This document shows positions 48,101 through 63,100 of a stretch of 64,000 nt of DNA, piece by piece. The notes under the pieces are model-generated. The model was not told the DNA's origin. It worked only from the letters and a program-made list of their open reading frames with translations, and ran no database searches. The stretch is taken from the NCBI RefSeq assembly GCF_000003815.2, contig NC_049991.1:7030087-7094086 (forward strand). Reading direction: 5' to 3'. The first letter of the stretch is position 1, and every line of letters starts with the position of its first letter. The position numbers and the translations under genes are program-made. Origin of the DNA: Branchiostoma floridae (Eukaryota; Chordata; Leptocardii; Amphioxiformes; Branchiostomatidae).

Positions 48101-51100
48101 GAAATTACCACGACCGCGTTCACTCACAACTACCCCCGTAAGGGACTCTTCAACGTTACGGTAACGGTGTACAACCTGATTTCGTGGCGACAGTTCATGT
48201 ATGAAGAACCGATAGTAGTTGAGCACCCTGTACGGGATGTTAGAGTCTTCAGTAACGCGCCCGTGTATTATCCACCGGGTAACGTTACATTCACTGTCAT
48301 GTATGTAGGAGATGACTTCCCACCTACTGACATTCTCGTAGACTGGATTTGGGGTGACGGCACGACAAAAACTTCTGGTCCAGTATCCATAGACGACACA
48401 TACCGATACGACGAAGTATACCAGTACGGTCCGAAAAACTTTGGTGAAATCGTCACTCACGCTCAAGTACGAAATTTCATCAGCGCTCAGAACTTCACAG
48501 TTGTGTCCTGGATGTCGGAAGCTATTTCTGGTCTGGCTATCTCGATGGTTTCTGTGGTGGATGACAGTCAGACTCAGGACGGTTTCGGACCGAATCAGGA
48601 CTACTTTCCGATCCAGTTCCCCATACGCTTCACGGCGTCCGTCGAGACGGGGCAGGTAGTTTCCTGGTTGTGGAACTTCGGAGACGGGTCAAAGTTGGAA
48701 ACCCCTGGCCCCGTGGCGGAGCACAAGTACGCATCTGATGGATCGTATTACGTCACGGTTCGGGCAAAGAATCCGAACGAAAACGTGACCGAGTTTCTAA
48801 ATAAAGCAATCATCGTACAGGAGCCGATGAGATTCACCTCTCTCGGAACGTCGGGATCGCGGGTTCGCCCCGGGAGGATGAACGACACCATAACGTTCAT
48901 GTTGAAGACTGAGCATCTCGGGACGCATGCGTGCTACGTCTGGGACAACGGTGATGGAACAGTGGAAGTGTACGGAGACCCCCTAGCGGGATGCGCCGAT
49001 ATCCCAGCGTACCGCGACTACCCTTTCCACGCGATCAACCCTTCCAAAGACAAGTACATCAACCACACGCATACCTACCTAGACCTCGGACTATTCAATA
49101 TCAAAATCAACGGTTCAAATGCGGTGTCATCAATAGTCCTAGAAGACCGGATTCACATACTCAACGTTGATTGCGACTACCCAATTGTAGAGATGCAAGG
49201 CGACGGAAAAACATTCAATACAAGAAGAGTTCACACTAGATCGTCAAAGGTCCCCCTCATGGCAATCGTGAGTCTAAACTGCGATGCCGGAAACGCTGCC
49301 CAGTTCAACTGGCAAGCGCTCAAACTAAAAGAGGGGACAGGATTCAACGGTAGACCTCAAGAATGGGAGATATATGACATGAAGTTTAAGAGGAAAGCTG
49401 ACGTCTTATTCAAAGCACGTACATTCGAGTACGGCTTTTACAAACTTACATTGGAGGTAGAGATTGATCCAGAGGTGGTGGGAACGGAAGGGATAGCCAA
49501 TGAGGACTTCCGTTACTTTGAGATCATCAAGTCTGACCTGAAGGCGGGTATCAAGGGTGGCATCAGCAAAGCCGTGGACAATGACACCTTACTTCTTCTT
49601 GACGCAAGCTCGCTGACCTATGACCCGGATGTAGAGAAATGGGACAAGACCGGCATGGAATATTTTTGGTATGTGACAAAAAAATTATAATGGCCTTTAC
49701 TAGCTAGGCTTGGTATCAGGTGTATTTTATGTCTGTTTCTCTACGTGTGTATTACTTTTTATTTGAATACAGTGAATTGACTCAATTGCCAGGAACACTG
49801 ACAAGGCCTAAAAAGTTCCAGAATAGATTGTCCTATTTAATTTCCTGTAATATGTATATCTATTGCGCTATGGAAGTCAGTGGGAAATACATCAGACGGA
49901 ATCAGAAATGAATAAATCTATATAGTCACACACAAAAAAACTATATTTCACGGGGTTTTGCGGTTTTCCATTATATTTTCTTGTTATTGTGCGTGCATGT
50001 TTGAGTTATTGTGTCTTCTAGCTTGATAGGTGGTACGATTTTATTATTGGCTAAGGGAGGACCGGGTTTCTTGTATAACAAAGTCCTGTATATTTTTTCC
50101 TGCTCCCTTGTTACCTAGGTATTGCCGTCTTCCATTCGAGATCCTGCCAGAGGACCCAGATAGCCCCACCGAGGGTGGTTGCTATGATACCGGCTACGCA
50201 CCGTTCAACAGCAGCACGGACTACTACTACCTCAACACCTCCGACTTCTCCCCGGGAGAGACTTACGTCACCAGGATTGTCGCTAAGAAAGACGACCGCA
50301 TGGCGATGTTTGAACAGACGTTAGAAGTGCTGCCCCCTGTCGTCCCACAGATGGAAGTCAGGTAAGATCAAACTACCGAGATAAAGCAAGAACTCTCATA
50401 ATTCCACTGGGGACCATAATACCACAACATAAAAAAAGTTGTTATAGAGGCCTTTTAAGATTGTCTTAATAATTCCTATATATCCGAAGTGTATATTCCT
50501 GAACATTACTGATTCTGCATTGGCACTTTTCTTTAGATAACTTTATTCCATGTTTTTTTCTCATGTGGCAATATTATGGCACCCGGTAGAATAATGAAAG
50601 TTGATGTTAATATTAATATGACTAATGTGTCGTACGAAATTCAGTTGTTCTTGTCCCTACGATTACATTCGATGAATGTTTTGGTTAAAACGCTCCCTAT
50701 CTCTCTCGCGCTCTATCTATCTATCTATCCATCTATTTATCTGTCTACCAATCCATCCATCCACCCGTTCTTCCGTTCATCCATCCTTCCATCAACCTCT
50801 TTACATGTTCACATGTCCCTATATATGAGCGGATTTCAAAGGACCCCTAAATAAGGGGCAATAACAACCTATCGTAACGTAAACATATCAAACTGTAATT
50901 TTGCCATTTCGAATCGCGTGTATCGTTATCCAATGAACAGTTCTGTTCTAGCAATCCATACCAACGTTTACCTCCAATGTTTTCACCCATAGGTGTGTGG
51001 ACAACTGTTGGAAGAAGGTGAACCCCCGGGGAGTCTTGAAACTGCAGGCGGTCTGCACCAGCTGCCGCCGGGGGAACCGGCTCACGTACACCTGGAAACT

Positions 51101-54100
51101 CTTCAAGGTCAATCACACTATACCGGAGAAGGCTCCGCTGTTAGAGGAGGTCCCCAACTTGGGCAACCTGTCACTAACAGGTAGTGTCGATTGGTTGTTT
51201 GCACTCACGTGACTATGGCACAAAGTAATGCAATCTTAGGTGGTTAAAGCCAGATAGATTTCGTCGTGGTTAGCGGCTGTAATACCCCAGTCAAGTGACA
51301 TTTTATCGAGAAAATTGCGAAACTGTTTTCCAACTTCTCAGCTTAACCGAGTGCTGTAGACACGTGATTTTTCTCTGGTGTTGTTCCGGCGCTGGGTCAA
51401 AGTTCGGTACAGCCCCCGTACCCGCGGTTGGGGTCGGTATTTTCACAATATGCAATTTACCAAGTAGATTATTTAGATTACTACAACATCTTTGTGTGTG
51501 GTATTACCACGTTAAAATCATTTTTCGGTGGTAACATACAAGACAATATTACCTGTAACTGGATTATTCAAATTATTTGCCTTACAAACTACCAGCCGAC
51601 TGATTGTATCAAACAACAATTACTGAATCATCTGCGCAAAGTTCAGTTGCATGGAAGCACTTGAGCAATTACTCTTTACAGCTTTCCATGGAATTGCTCT
51701 GTAACTATAGCTCCCAGTTGAATACAATCTACCAAAAGCATTGTTAAAGCATCAATATCACAACTGTAAATTATCCGTCACTTTTATAGAGTTGTTTAGC
51801 TTCTGAAATGGAGTTGATGTAGGCACAGAGATGATTCTTGCATTCCAACATCAAGGTGCAAGTACGTCGTCGCTCGCCATCCGACCGGACGTCCTGGAAC
51901 AGGGCGCCACCTACCGAGTCCGAGTCAAAGCGTACGCCAACAACCCGGAAACGCCCGGATTCTCGGAGGGTGAATATGTCGTCAACTACGTCCCGTATGG
52001 CGGGAAATGTCAAATGAGTCCTAAAGTCGGTAAGTCTATCTATTTTTAGATGTAAGGTTTTGTCAAGTTCATCATACGACAAATTGAGGACTTTCTTGAG
52101 ACTGTCGTAAATGTGTCGTATAGTCTTCGGATTTTTATCGGATGGTTGTCTTAAACCCTTGTCAGTGAGTTGTTCTGTCAAGGTCACGAGTGTGTTTGAT
52201 GTACAAATCTGTCCTATCTAGATGCTTTTGCTGCACGATATAAATGAATAAACAAGAGACTGTTTTTTTCACAACCCTTGCATTATTTCCACCAACGTTT
52301 CGGTGATCATATGTCCGGACGTCCCCTTCCACATTGCATATTGTGTGGATTGCCCAAGGATGACTGAGTGGTATCAATCAGATTCTTATTGTGCACACCT
52401 CAGAGGTATAGAAACAAGAAACAAATCTTTGTACGGGTCGTATTGCAAGGTTATCAGAAAATGGGGTTTGGAAAACTCACCAACCAAAAACTGTGAAAAA
52501 TGAATAAAATTGCCGAAATGGAATTAAAAATGTCCAAATCAATATTTTCTACACATGACAGGCACATACTCTGCAGTATCTCAAGTTAGAGGGGCAAAAC
52601 TACCACTGAAGATGGCTTACCTAAACTACCACTGAAGATCGCTTACCTATACTATAAAAAGCAATGGAGACTGCCAAGCCTCGTTTTGATGCAATGACCC
52701 CGGATGACTCCGGGAAATCCAAAATGGTCGCCACATCTGGCAATAGGAGTATTGGGTACTGCAGCATAGGTGTCGCTTCAGTTACGAATGCGGTCACAAG
52801 CGTAAAATATTTATATATAAACAGTGACTGCTTATGCGAATTTTACAATGCAGTCGTTACAGTGTTGCGGTACAATGTGAAGCCATATCAACAATACGGA
52901 ATCAATTTTTTCGGCAATCTACAGAACCTGCTAGGCAATACTCTTGACTTCAATAGTTTATCCGAATCAGCCCGTATCCATCTACTATTAAGGGGTTCAC
53001 CTTTCCTGTCACATTCTACAAACTGCAGTATCTTACAGTTAACCAAGTTACATATTGTACATACGAAACGTTTTGCAACTACCTTGTAACCTGACTTATA
53101 TGTAAATAGCTGTGAACTGTTTGTTTTGATATTGTCATTTATTTGTTCTTGTCAGGTATCTTTTTTTGAGAGGTGATGTGAATATTAGCGTACTGCTAGA
53201 GTGTATTACCTCTCTGTCCTGTTTTGTACTTTGATGTTGAATAAACAAAAAAATAAAAATTAAAAATTAAAAATTAAAAAATGTGAAGCCAGAATTACCA
53301 TGAGGAAGGTAACAGACGGTCACCACAACGTTGGTCTAAATAAAGCAAGGGTTCTGCAAAAAAAGAGTTTCTTTATTCAGTGACGGGTTGATAAACATTC
53401 TCCATTGTTCAGGTCACGCCTATGACACCATGTTTATTGTGGAGTGTACCGGCTGGAAGGACGAAGGGGACTTAGAACAGAGAGTGCCACCAGGCGTCGA
53501 GCCACCAAAGGTCAGAGGTCAAACTATGCTCGAACCGAATAAAACACTTGAATAAAGTATAGCAATAATAGCTTGGTCTTCAATTACGCCATTTAGAACA
53601 TACAACCTTGTAAGATTACAGGATGATTCTATTCTAAAAAGAATTAAAATCACTCGTTAATCTTGCATTTTTAAGCTAGGTAACAAAATAAATCTAAAAT
53701 TTTCTATTAACCTACCATACATAGCGTCAATATCTAATGGTTATAACAAAATGGTGTTGAATTATATTTCTATTTACTAATCTTTCTTTGACCTACTTTG
53801 AACTACTTGGACCTTTCATAATTACTTGTACTTAGTTAAGATAGTATCTGGCTGTGACACGGGAAGACAGACATGTATTTTTTTTTTAAATCATTCTTTT
53901 TATTGTTGATAAAAAACATAATTTTACAGAAAGAAAATCATGGTAGACATACAAAAATAAAGACACAAATGAGTAACAACAAAACTGGAACCTGAAATCC
54001 AAGAACAAAAGGCATGTAATCTTTTGTGAACACTTTCATTGCCATTGCCCCCCTCCCCTCTCCCCCAGGTCACCCTCAAGTACAAGTTTAACTCCATCAT

Positions 54101-57100
54101 CATGGGCGACACGAACTTGATCTACTTCGGGAACATCCCGTTCACCATGCCGGTACAGATCGCCATGGGGGACTGCGAGCGGGACTTCGCCGCCGACATC
54201 CTGGTGCAAGTCTTCGACGCTTACGAGGCGTACGCAGACTACTGGTTGACCGTCAAGGTGTGGTAACTAACTGTCGATTTCATAAACTGTGTGCCGTATT
54301 TTTTAGTAGTATTGAATTGTTCTAATATACAATCCTTGCAAAAACGAGACATTGTTGTACTTTCCTAAAGTAGCATTCTGTTATTGACATCTAGAGACTA
54401 AAGTATTAGCTTGTATAGATTGTCTATATTGTTATATTAGATTAGATTAGCTTTTAGAGTCTTGCAATAGTACATAGTTCGACATTGCACCTGTTACAAT
54501 TTTCAAGCAGTAAATTCTTCTTCTTCGTCTTTTCACTGCAAGTCGCTAGGTGTCATTGCTGCAGTGTGAAGAATACGGTCACAATATTGCAAGCGTGACT
54601 CTTTTATTTTACCCATAGCAGCTTATGGCTGGATTCGATCTTATAATCCATACAACGTTCATAGTCCACCCTTAACATTGCAGGAGCGACACCTAGCTGC
54701 GGTGCGAAAAAAAAAACTGTCCGTATTGCCCTAAGTAGAGTCTCAGGTATACCTCGAAACTTCGGCGAGGTGTCAACTCTTTGTTTGATTACAATCCCTT
54801 TGCTAAAGACTAACATATCTTATAAATCTTCTCTATCCAAGGTAAAACCTCCCAAACTGCCGTGCGGAGTGAACAGTTATGAGGAGCTGTTCCTGAAAGT
54901 GACTGACGGACCGAACAGTGAGCTGGCGAGGATGATGGCGGAAACTAAGAGCAAGGAGACCGCCTCTCTCATGGAGTCTCTCACATCGGTCATGAACTCT
55001 AAAGTAAGTCGCTGATATTTTTGCATACATGTATCTGTATCTGTACACTTGACTCAAACATTTTTGATAATGGTTTCATAGATTTGTTAGAATGGTTTTT
55101 GATTGACTGGGAATAGGAAAAAAGTAACTACTTTAGACAGTTTTAAGTAACACTTAAGTTAGGTGTGACCGTTTGTTCGGTATTACCCCCCTTCTGCGAA
55201 CACAGTGCGTTACCCTGAAGAGTTGTTATAATGGTTACTGGTTATGCCGAAAAACGGTTATTATACCGGGAAGATAGACACAAATATACAGGTACAGAAT
55301 CTGCAGAAGCTGAGGTGTTACACTGAAGGGTTGTTAAACCCGCTATACAGATACAGAAACTGATGTGTTACACCGAATTACGGGCGGCTATACAGCCAAT
55401 AGAGCCAATGACATAACAATTCGCCTAAAATTGTCTTGGACATAAGCTTGTAATGAAGTTATCATCTTTTGCTTCTTTCTTGTGTTTCAGTGTCCAATAG
55501 AACCCCAACTAGACCCGGAATGTGGCATTCCGACGGTTCCTCCAGACGAGAACATCAGGAAGGAGCACAGGAAAAGGGTGAGTATCTTCGAAGATAAAAT
55601 ATGTCGGGTGTTGTTGCTTGAAATTCCAAATCTTTAAAACTTTCTTCAAGATCACGTTTAATAGAGCAGAAAGCGTATATTCTATCTAATCAAGCTTAAT
55701 ACGAAAAGGTGCTAAATTAGTGTTAACTTTGAAATAAATAATTAGCAATGGAGATTGATATCAATCGATCATCCTAAAAGATTTTATACTCTAGTACTTT
55801 ATTCCTGACAAGATCTCTTAGTCGCATCTATCTTGTACTGTAGATTCGGAAGATCATGGCGTCTAACGTCGGTACGATAGGCGGCGTGGCAGAAGCGCCC
55901 GAGGACATCCTACAGGCCGCCAGCGCCACACGGACCATCTCAGGAGCACCCGACGAGCTGGAACGGGGAACACAAGTACGTACAAGTTAATGATTCGGTC
56001 TCATTTCCAAATCCGGCCGGGCCTAGCCGGGCAGCATTCAGGAACGGAGAGTTCTTTTTAAGACAACAAAATACACCTTTAAAGACGACATACAATACAT
56101 GCATACACAAACAATAATAGGACAGCTATAAATGAGGATAATTTATGTATAATATTTGATAAACGCGTTTATTTTTCGTTTCCGCAAACATATAAGTCGG
56201 GTCCCAGAAAGGAAATGTGACCGAAGCTTTACATGTCGAATTTTCCGGCGCTCCTATCCCACTGGACATTATTCAGCTCCTGTGCAACTGTATTCGAACA
56301 ATTTGGCGTGGCGTATTATTACTAAGATGTGTAGCCTTTATCGACGAAACACGTACGAAAACAGCCGGAGTAAAAAATATAACTTTTTTATCTGCTGTGT
56401 TCTGCAACTGCAGTCCCTAAAAGTGCTATGTTTGCTTCACTGGAGCACAACCAAGAAATATTGATGCTGTAAATGATAATTATATGTAGTTTGTATGTTA
56501 ATAGTGTGTTATTGTCATGCACTTCATGTAGACGAACAATCTACTGATTGTAGGATAGCTTTTGGAGTGGATAAAGTAGCCAAAGCATCCATTCTTAATT
56601 AAATATTAGGCCTGATTTATAATCTTTGCTTTACCTATGACAGGAGGGATCAATAGATTCTCTGTCCGGAATGACGGGGCAGTTTGACGGCATGGGCGAA
56701 GAGGTCGACGAAGTAATGGTTAATGCGGTGGCAGGCGGTAGGTCATATCAGCTACTATCACAGGCTTCTTTGCACATAGAATGTATGCTATAAGGCACTT
56801 TTTGTTCAAATCTATTCATTTTAGCACTTTTCTATTGAATTAATGAAAACCTTTATGGTACGTTGTTGCCCAACCGAGCTAAGAACAGGTCACAACAAAA
56901 AAGGTACACGTTAAAGTATCATATATCTAGACTAGCATATAGAAGTTCAACTTCTTATCTCTCTCGGTAATAGATCTAGTGAACATGTAGATAAAAAAAT
57001 TACTAGCCTAAACAGAAAACTACAACTACACATTCTGAAGTTTACGAAATAAAGTACATCTTGATTGGTTGCTTTATTTGGTCACTGCAGACCTCGTAGG

Positions 57101-60100
57101 CTCATTGGGCAGCGTAATCAAGGCATCAGGCACCTGATTTGTTGATTGACTGATTGGTTGATTTGATTACTCCAGACCTCGTAGGCTCATTGGGCAGCGT
57201 GATGAACCATCAGAGACATAATTGGGTGATTGATTTGATTGGTCAATTCACTTATTAGTTTACTCCAGACCTCGTAGGCTCACTGGGCAACATAGCAACA
57301 TAATGAAGGCATAAGAGACATGATTGGTCGATTGACTGATTTAATTACCCCAGACCTCGTAGGCTCATTGGGCAGCGTGATGAAGGCATCAGAGACATCT
57401 GACGTGAAGGAGATGTTTGACAACCTCAGCAAGCCGCCCCCGCCCGACGTGCCCCCGCCGGACCAGAGTGTCGAGGAGTACCTCTTCTACGAGGAGATGA
57501 AGAGGAGGAAGAAATACTTAAGACAACTGGCCGAACGACCATCGGTAGGAATCAGTTCTAGCATATAATATAATATGCCATTTGTAAATGCATTTATGAT
57601 ATGTAGTATGCAAATTACTATACATGTATTTCATAGGACCACAAAGTATCTACAATAATTATATACCGTGCCGTTTTGTTAGTTCCTTACATTTAAGTAA
57701 ACCAGTAATTATTTTATGGGCGAGATATATATTTACTTTGGGTAAACGTATTTATGTCCACGTCTTATAGTCTAACCTTTATGATTTTCCTTGTGCAGCA
57801 TCAGTTAATCACAAATCATTAATACAAAAACGCCACAATACAAACTCACTCTGCCGCAATTAAGTATTTAACTGAATAGCCTATCATAAGATGTTATTGT
57901 AGGGGCATGTGGCGTAATCAAAAGGTTGAAGATGTCAAAAAGTTGATACCGTCCCCCGCCTTTGGTGCTTGCTATTTAAAAACGTTGTTATTAAATCAAT
58001 CAAATTTGCAGTCCTTGGTACTGAATTGTATTAATGTTAAGTGCTTATGTGTCTTATCATGTGCAATAGAAAACAACATTAAATGGCATGTCATTGTACA
58101 GGATTATTATAATCCGTCATTATGCAAGATTCTTACAATCTGCTTCCATCTTCACAGGCCAAGAAAGTTGCCAACACTGGTATGGGCGCTGCTAGCACAG
58201 CCGCAAAGTCTGTTTCAGGGAAGAAACTGATCGGTGAAGCCCCTACGGTCATCGAGTCAGATCAACTTAACATAGCTGTGGTCAGCGATAATATTGAAGA
58301 TTCCGGCAACAAGTCACTTGATATTGGAGGTGGCAGCTTCGCCCTACCTAGTGCAGGAGACATGTTCGGCAACGATACAGAAATGGACAGTATGAACACA
58401 GTGGTTAGTAGAGAAGAAACAGACTTTCTACTTCAATACCTAGAACAATAATACCCCCCCCCCCCCCAATGTATAGGCTGTATTAGCTGTGACCTCGGCC
58501 ACTACGAACCATACCTTAGGTCAAACTTTACCAGATCGCACGACAATTCTTATACTGTTTTCAAAAGTTATTTGTCTCACTTTGATATTGGATTTCTATA
58601 TAATTATACTTTATTTGAATAATGTATCTACCCGTAAATGAGTGCGGTCACCAACAATTAATGTACAAAATGACCCACAAATTTAGAAAATTTTGGTTTT
58701 ATTTAATGTGCTTCGTATGTCATTACGAAATAGAATATGAATCTGATTCAGGTAACAATATCGTTGCGTCGGTCGCCATTTTGTTGTCTGTTAGTATTTT
58801 AGCGAATGCGGTTTCATTTGATTGTCAATCATTTGGAACTAAGATGGCCGAAACTACAGCCTTATGATTACCATGGAATGAGACGACTTCTTCTAGTTAT
58901 AGTCAAGATGAAACGTATAGAACAGTGATAGTTATGGTCTTTAAGCCTACAATTACATTCATTATTTCAGGTAATGTCCAACCCCACCAACCCCTTTACC
59001 TTTGACGACTCAGCCAAGGCTGTGACGTCACCTGTTGTCACCATGAACTTCATGTCGTCGAATGGCAGCAACGTGGGGGTCAAGGGTATCTCAACAAACA
59101 TCAGGTCAGAGACTATGAACAGTATATTCTTTGTGATATCATATTAAACATTGTCTTTTATTGTTTGTTTCTTACGTTTAGGCTAAGGTCCTCTCTGCAC
59201 CTCCTACTTCCCTGGAATCTGATAAATCGGCGCCCAGCTTCCCTCATTTCTAAACATAGATTATCCAGCTCAGCATCCCAGAATAGTTTACCATGGCTAT
59301 AAAGATCCTTGTGTCGGGACACATTGCTAATTGTCTTCATCAACAACTGAGTTTAATACATCATGAATGATGTCACAAAACTCGTCTTACCAAGTACCAA
59401 TGTTTATTGAGTTTCGTGCATAGATTGGAGATCACCTGTCATATTACACAAGGCCCTACGCCTGACATCAGAGGTCAAGAAGTTTATAATGAAGTGCACA
59501 GGTATATAGTTGTCCGCAGCTCTTGGTATAACCATTTCCGTTCACGATCTAGCCTGGACTTCAACATTCTTAGCTTTGGGCCGCGGACAACAATCGTAAA
59601 CCAGGTGGGATATCGACAGTTCGGAGCGGACAAAAAGCGAACAATGCTCTAGGCTACTCACGGTCACGGAAGAGAAATATACTGTCATCGACACAATACG
59701 TAATTTTCAGCTGTGGCACCAGAATCTCAAATTTTCAAGAAGAAGCAGCCAAGCTTTCAAAGCTAGATATTTTTCAACCTTTTGAAATGCTTCCTGTTAC
59801 CATTATTCAAAGCCAGAGAGGTTTTTGCTTTTCAAAAAATCCAGGGCGTCAAATTTTACAGATAGGATCAAGTGACTTATGAGTTTAAGACGCAAAAGGC
59901 AGTGTATTTCTTTAATCTCACTTCACGTTCATGTTGGTAATGGTAGGATCAATAACTTTTCCTTTTTTTGATGAAATGTAGATATTATTAGGAGTATATG
60001 GTAGCAATCCTAGAAAAGCTGCTTTATCTAAAACGAATCGTCTGTGGCCAACGTTTCAACGCCGTTTTTTGAAATAACGTTAAATGGTGGGATAGTATGG

Positions 60101-63100
60101 ATTAGGCCTTGTCAACTGAGAACTATTGTAATGACTGACATGATGTATGGATGTTTGTAACATTGTGCTGTTAACGCTATTTCAACATTCTATATTTAGC
60201 ATCACCATTGAGAACCGGATGTCAGGTGGATCAGGTGAACCTAAGAACATCACCTGGTGGAAATCCAACCCAAATGACACCTACGTCATGAAAGCAAAGG
60301 TTCCAAACGAAGGCAACGCTCTTATCTTCGGGTACGTCATTTTTCACCTTATTATAACAGTTGATAGGATAAGATATGGCTATCATATGCTGCGGTCCAT
60401 TGTTGTATGGATGAAGAAAGGACGATTTACATTAAAGCTGGGTAGAAACGTAATTGATGGCACGTCTAACGTCGCATCAGAAGATGCATATTGGAATCTT
60501 GTTAGATCAGATTTTTATTCACAAGTGTTTCTTCCAGGGTGCAATACTGGCTATGCAAGAAAAAAAAGTTACTAATCTTCAAACAGGAACAAGAAAGTTT
60601 AACGTACATTCTTAGAAGTCTCCAAGCAGAGTTTGATGGGGAAAATCGCGACCTTTTCCTTATCCATGTGTATGTAAAAATGTCATGCAATAAAGTTCAT
60701 TTACCCATTGATTTAATCTCCAGACTGGTACCGAATCAGCCCGACCTTGACTTTGACGTGTACGTCCGGTTCGCCAAACCTCCGACCCGTGAGGACTATG
60801 ACTTCGTGGCGCAGGTGCCCGGTCTGACGGAGGAGGAGCTGTTCGATGTGGGAGGCCACGGCGTGCCGGACACCTTCCTGGTCTTCGTACCGAACTACAT
60901 CGTGGCGGAACCTGGATTCTACTATTTCGCTATTGATGCTTTAAGTGAGTTGAACGGCTCATGATCCATAAGAGGTTTGCAGTGTTAAACCGATTATATT
61001 TCTTTTGCTAAATGGCACCGATTGTATCGTTATCTTGATCGAAGAGAACTTAACGTTATGAAGCAAAGTTTGATAGAAATTTAAAAAAAAACTACAATTC
61101 AACTTAACTTCAGAATGATCTCTACCAACACAGGCGAATTTTTCATCTGGGGAACTTCAACATGGAAAATGATTGCAAAACCTTGCAGTATTAAAAAAAA
61201 GACATTCACTTGCTCTCACTAAATAGCTTGGCTCAATTTTATTCGACACACATTATCAAGCGCATAGTGAATGTAGCCACGGAGGTTATTTTTGAGTGTT
61301 ACTTTAAGGATTCATTTAATTCTTGACGATCATCATGTCTTGCATTAAAATTCGTTCATCGACCGTTATCTTTTTTTTATCAGTAATCGTATCTTTCTTT
61401 CTAAATTTAGGTGAGGAAGTAACTGTGGAGGAAAATGACCCGGAAAACGGCAACAAGGGAGTAACAGAGGAAGTGACGTTAGTGGAACAAGGCAACATGA
61501 CTGTAGAATTCAAATGGATAGTTTTCTCTCCCGGATGTAAATACTGGGACGAGGAGGAGGAGAAATGGTCCAACGAAGGCTGCTCGGTAAGTACTATAAG
61601 CCACGTTAACTCATAGCTAATTTCCATTCTTTATCCAGTTCATATCTTACCTTGGTGAAACAAAGTCAGTTGGTGTTGTCATTTGTTTGTACCCGTGTGT
61701 GTCCATCTTTCCGCAATCGGCATTTAAATACAGGCACGTCTGGAACAGTTATAGGACGTTAGGTCAAAGATACCAAAAGAGTCCAAAATGGTAGGAAATA
61801 ACTTTGGCCCGGGTCCAGGATAAAGGATCCTTTATTAATTTTTCCTCAATGAATTATTAAACAATGTAAAGCAACAATATTACTACCCAAAGCTCATTAG
61901 TATTTTCTACTATTTCCACTTTGTCTGTTGAATTCAATAAAATGCCCTTTAAAAAGATTATCATCAATAGTAAGGTCATTGCGTCAAATTATACGATAGG
62001 AAAAGTATATAGAATTGTTTGTTAAACTAAATTTTTAAATGATTAATGATTTTCAATGGTTTATATAGTAGTATATAGAGACTATAATCTAGAAAAAAAA
62101 CTCCTGAGTTAAAAAAAAAAACACTTTTGACTTTAATTGATATTTTAAAAGGTTTCCGCGCTGACCACGTCCAAGTTCACCATATGCGACTGTAACCATC
62201 TGACGTCGTTCGGGTCAGAAATGGTGGTGGCCCCGAACACCATCGACTTCTCCAACGTGTTCGCCAAGTTCGCGAACCTGTCCGACAACGCCGCCGTGTT
62301 CTCCGTGGTCGTGTCCATCCTCATCTTATACGTCATGCTGCTCGTCTACACCAGGCGCATGGACAAGAATGACATCATCAAGGTCAGAGGTCAACATCAT
62401 TTGCATATATGCAACCTTCCCGAAATCTCAACACATCATGTTCTTTATTGTTAATGTCAAGCTCTTTAGCCTCCTTTATTCACAATAAGTCATTTTAAAA
62501 ATAAAAGCTTTGGATCAGGTATTTTTGTACAATTGATTATTCAAGCTCCAAGTGTTAGGTACAGAAATGAAGTATTTATGGTCATATCTGATGAAAATTT
62601 TTTTATGATAGCCGATACGGATGCACTAGATGAAACTATATCAGGAGGTTAACATATGTTATAAATGATTATTACTATGAAAGGTATGATGCTCTATGTA
62701 GGTAATGCTGGCATATATTTGTTAGAATATCAGGTTATGCTGTCACATTCCACCATTTTCGGTAATGTCGTCAAATAACAGACAATTTAAAAAGTTCTTA
62801 CATGAAAACGTTGATTCTGATGAAAAAATAATTATTTCAAATTGTGCCCTGTTTTCAGTGGGGTACACTACCTCTGGTTGATAACGCCAAGAACGACCGT
62901 TACTTTTACAAACTGGACATCTACACGGGCATGCGCCCCGGCGCGGGAACCAAGTCTCGCGTGAACTTCATCCTCTCGGGAGAAGAGGGAGACTCGGGCG
63001 TGCGCTTTGTGGACGACGGGAAGAGAGAGGTACGAAAGAGATACTTATCATTGCACGCACTTTACTCGGTTTCTCACCGGTATCGACAAATCTCAAAGTG

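Noticed and set aside
52664-53089. 141-codon ORF considered as an extra polycystin exon or nested gene
   Set aside because: The C terminus and AATAAA/A-rich tail fit a truncated LINE better. Exons 8 and 9 already join in phase without it.
56156-56464. 102-codon ORF in the intron between polycystin exons 13 and 14
   Set aside because: Exons 13 and 14 join in phase 0 without it. No GAIN-like pattern.
58404-58451. Exon 16 reading through to a stop at 58449 as a truncated polycystin
   Set aside because: A usable GTTAGT donor and the in-phase GAIN/GPS/PLAT exons downstream favour splicing. Kept only as a possible intron-retention product.
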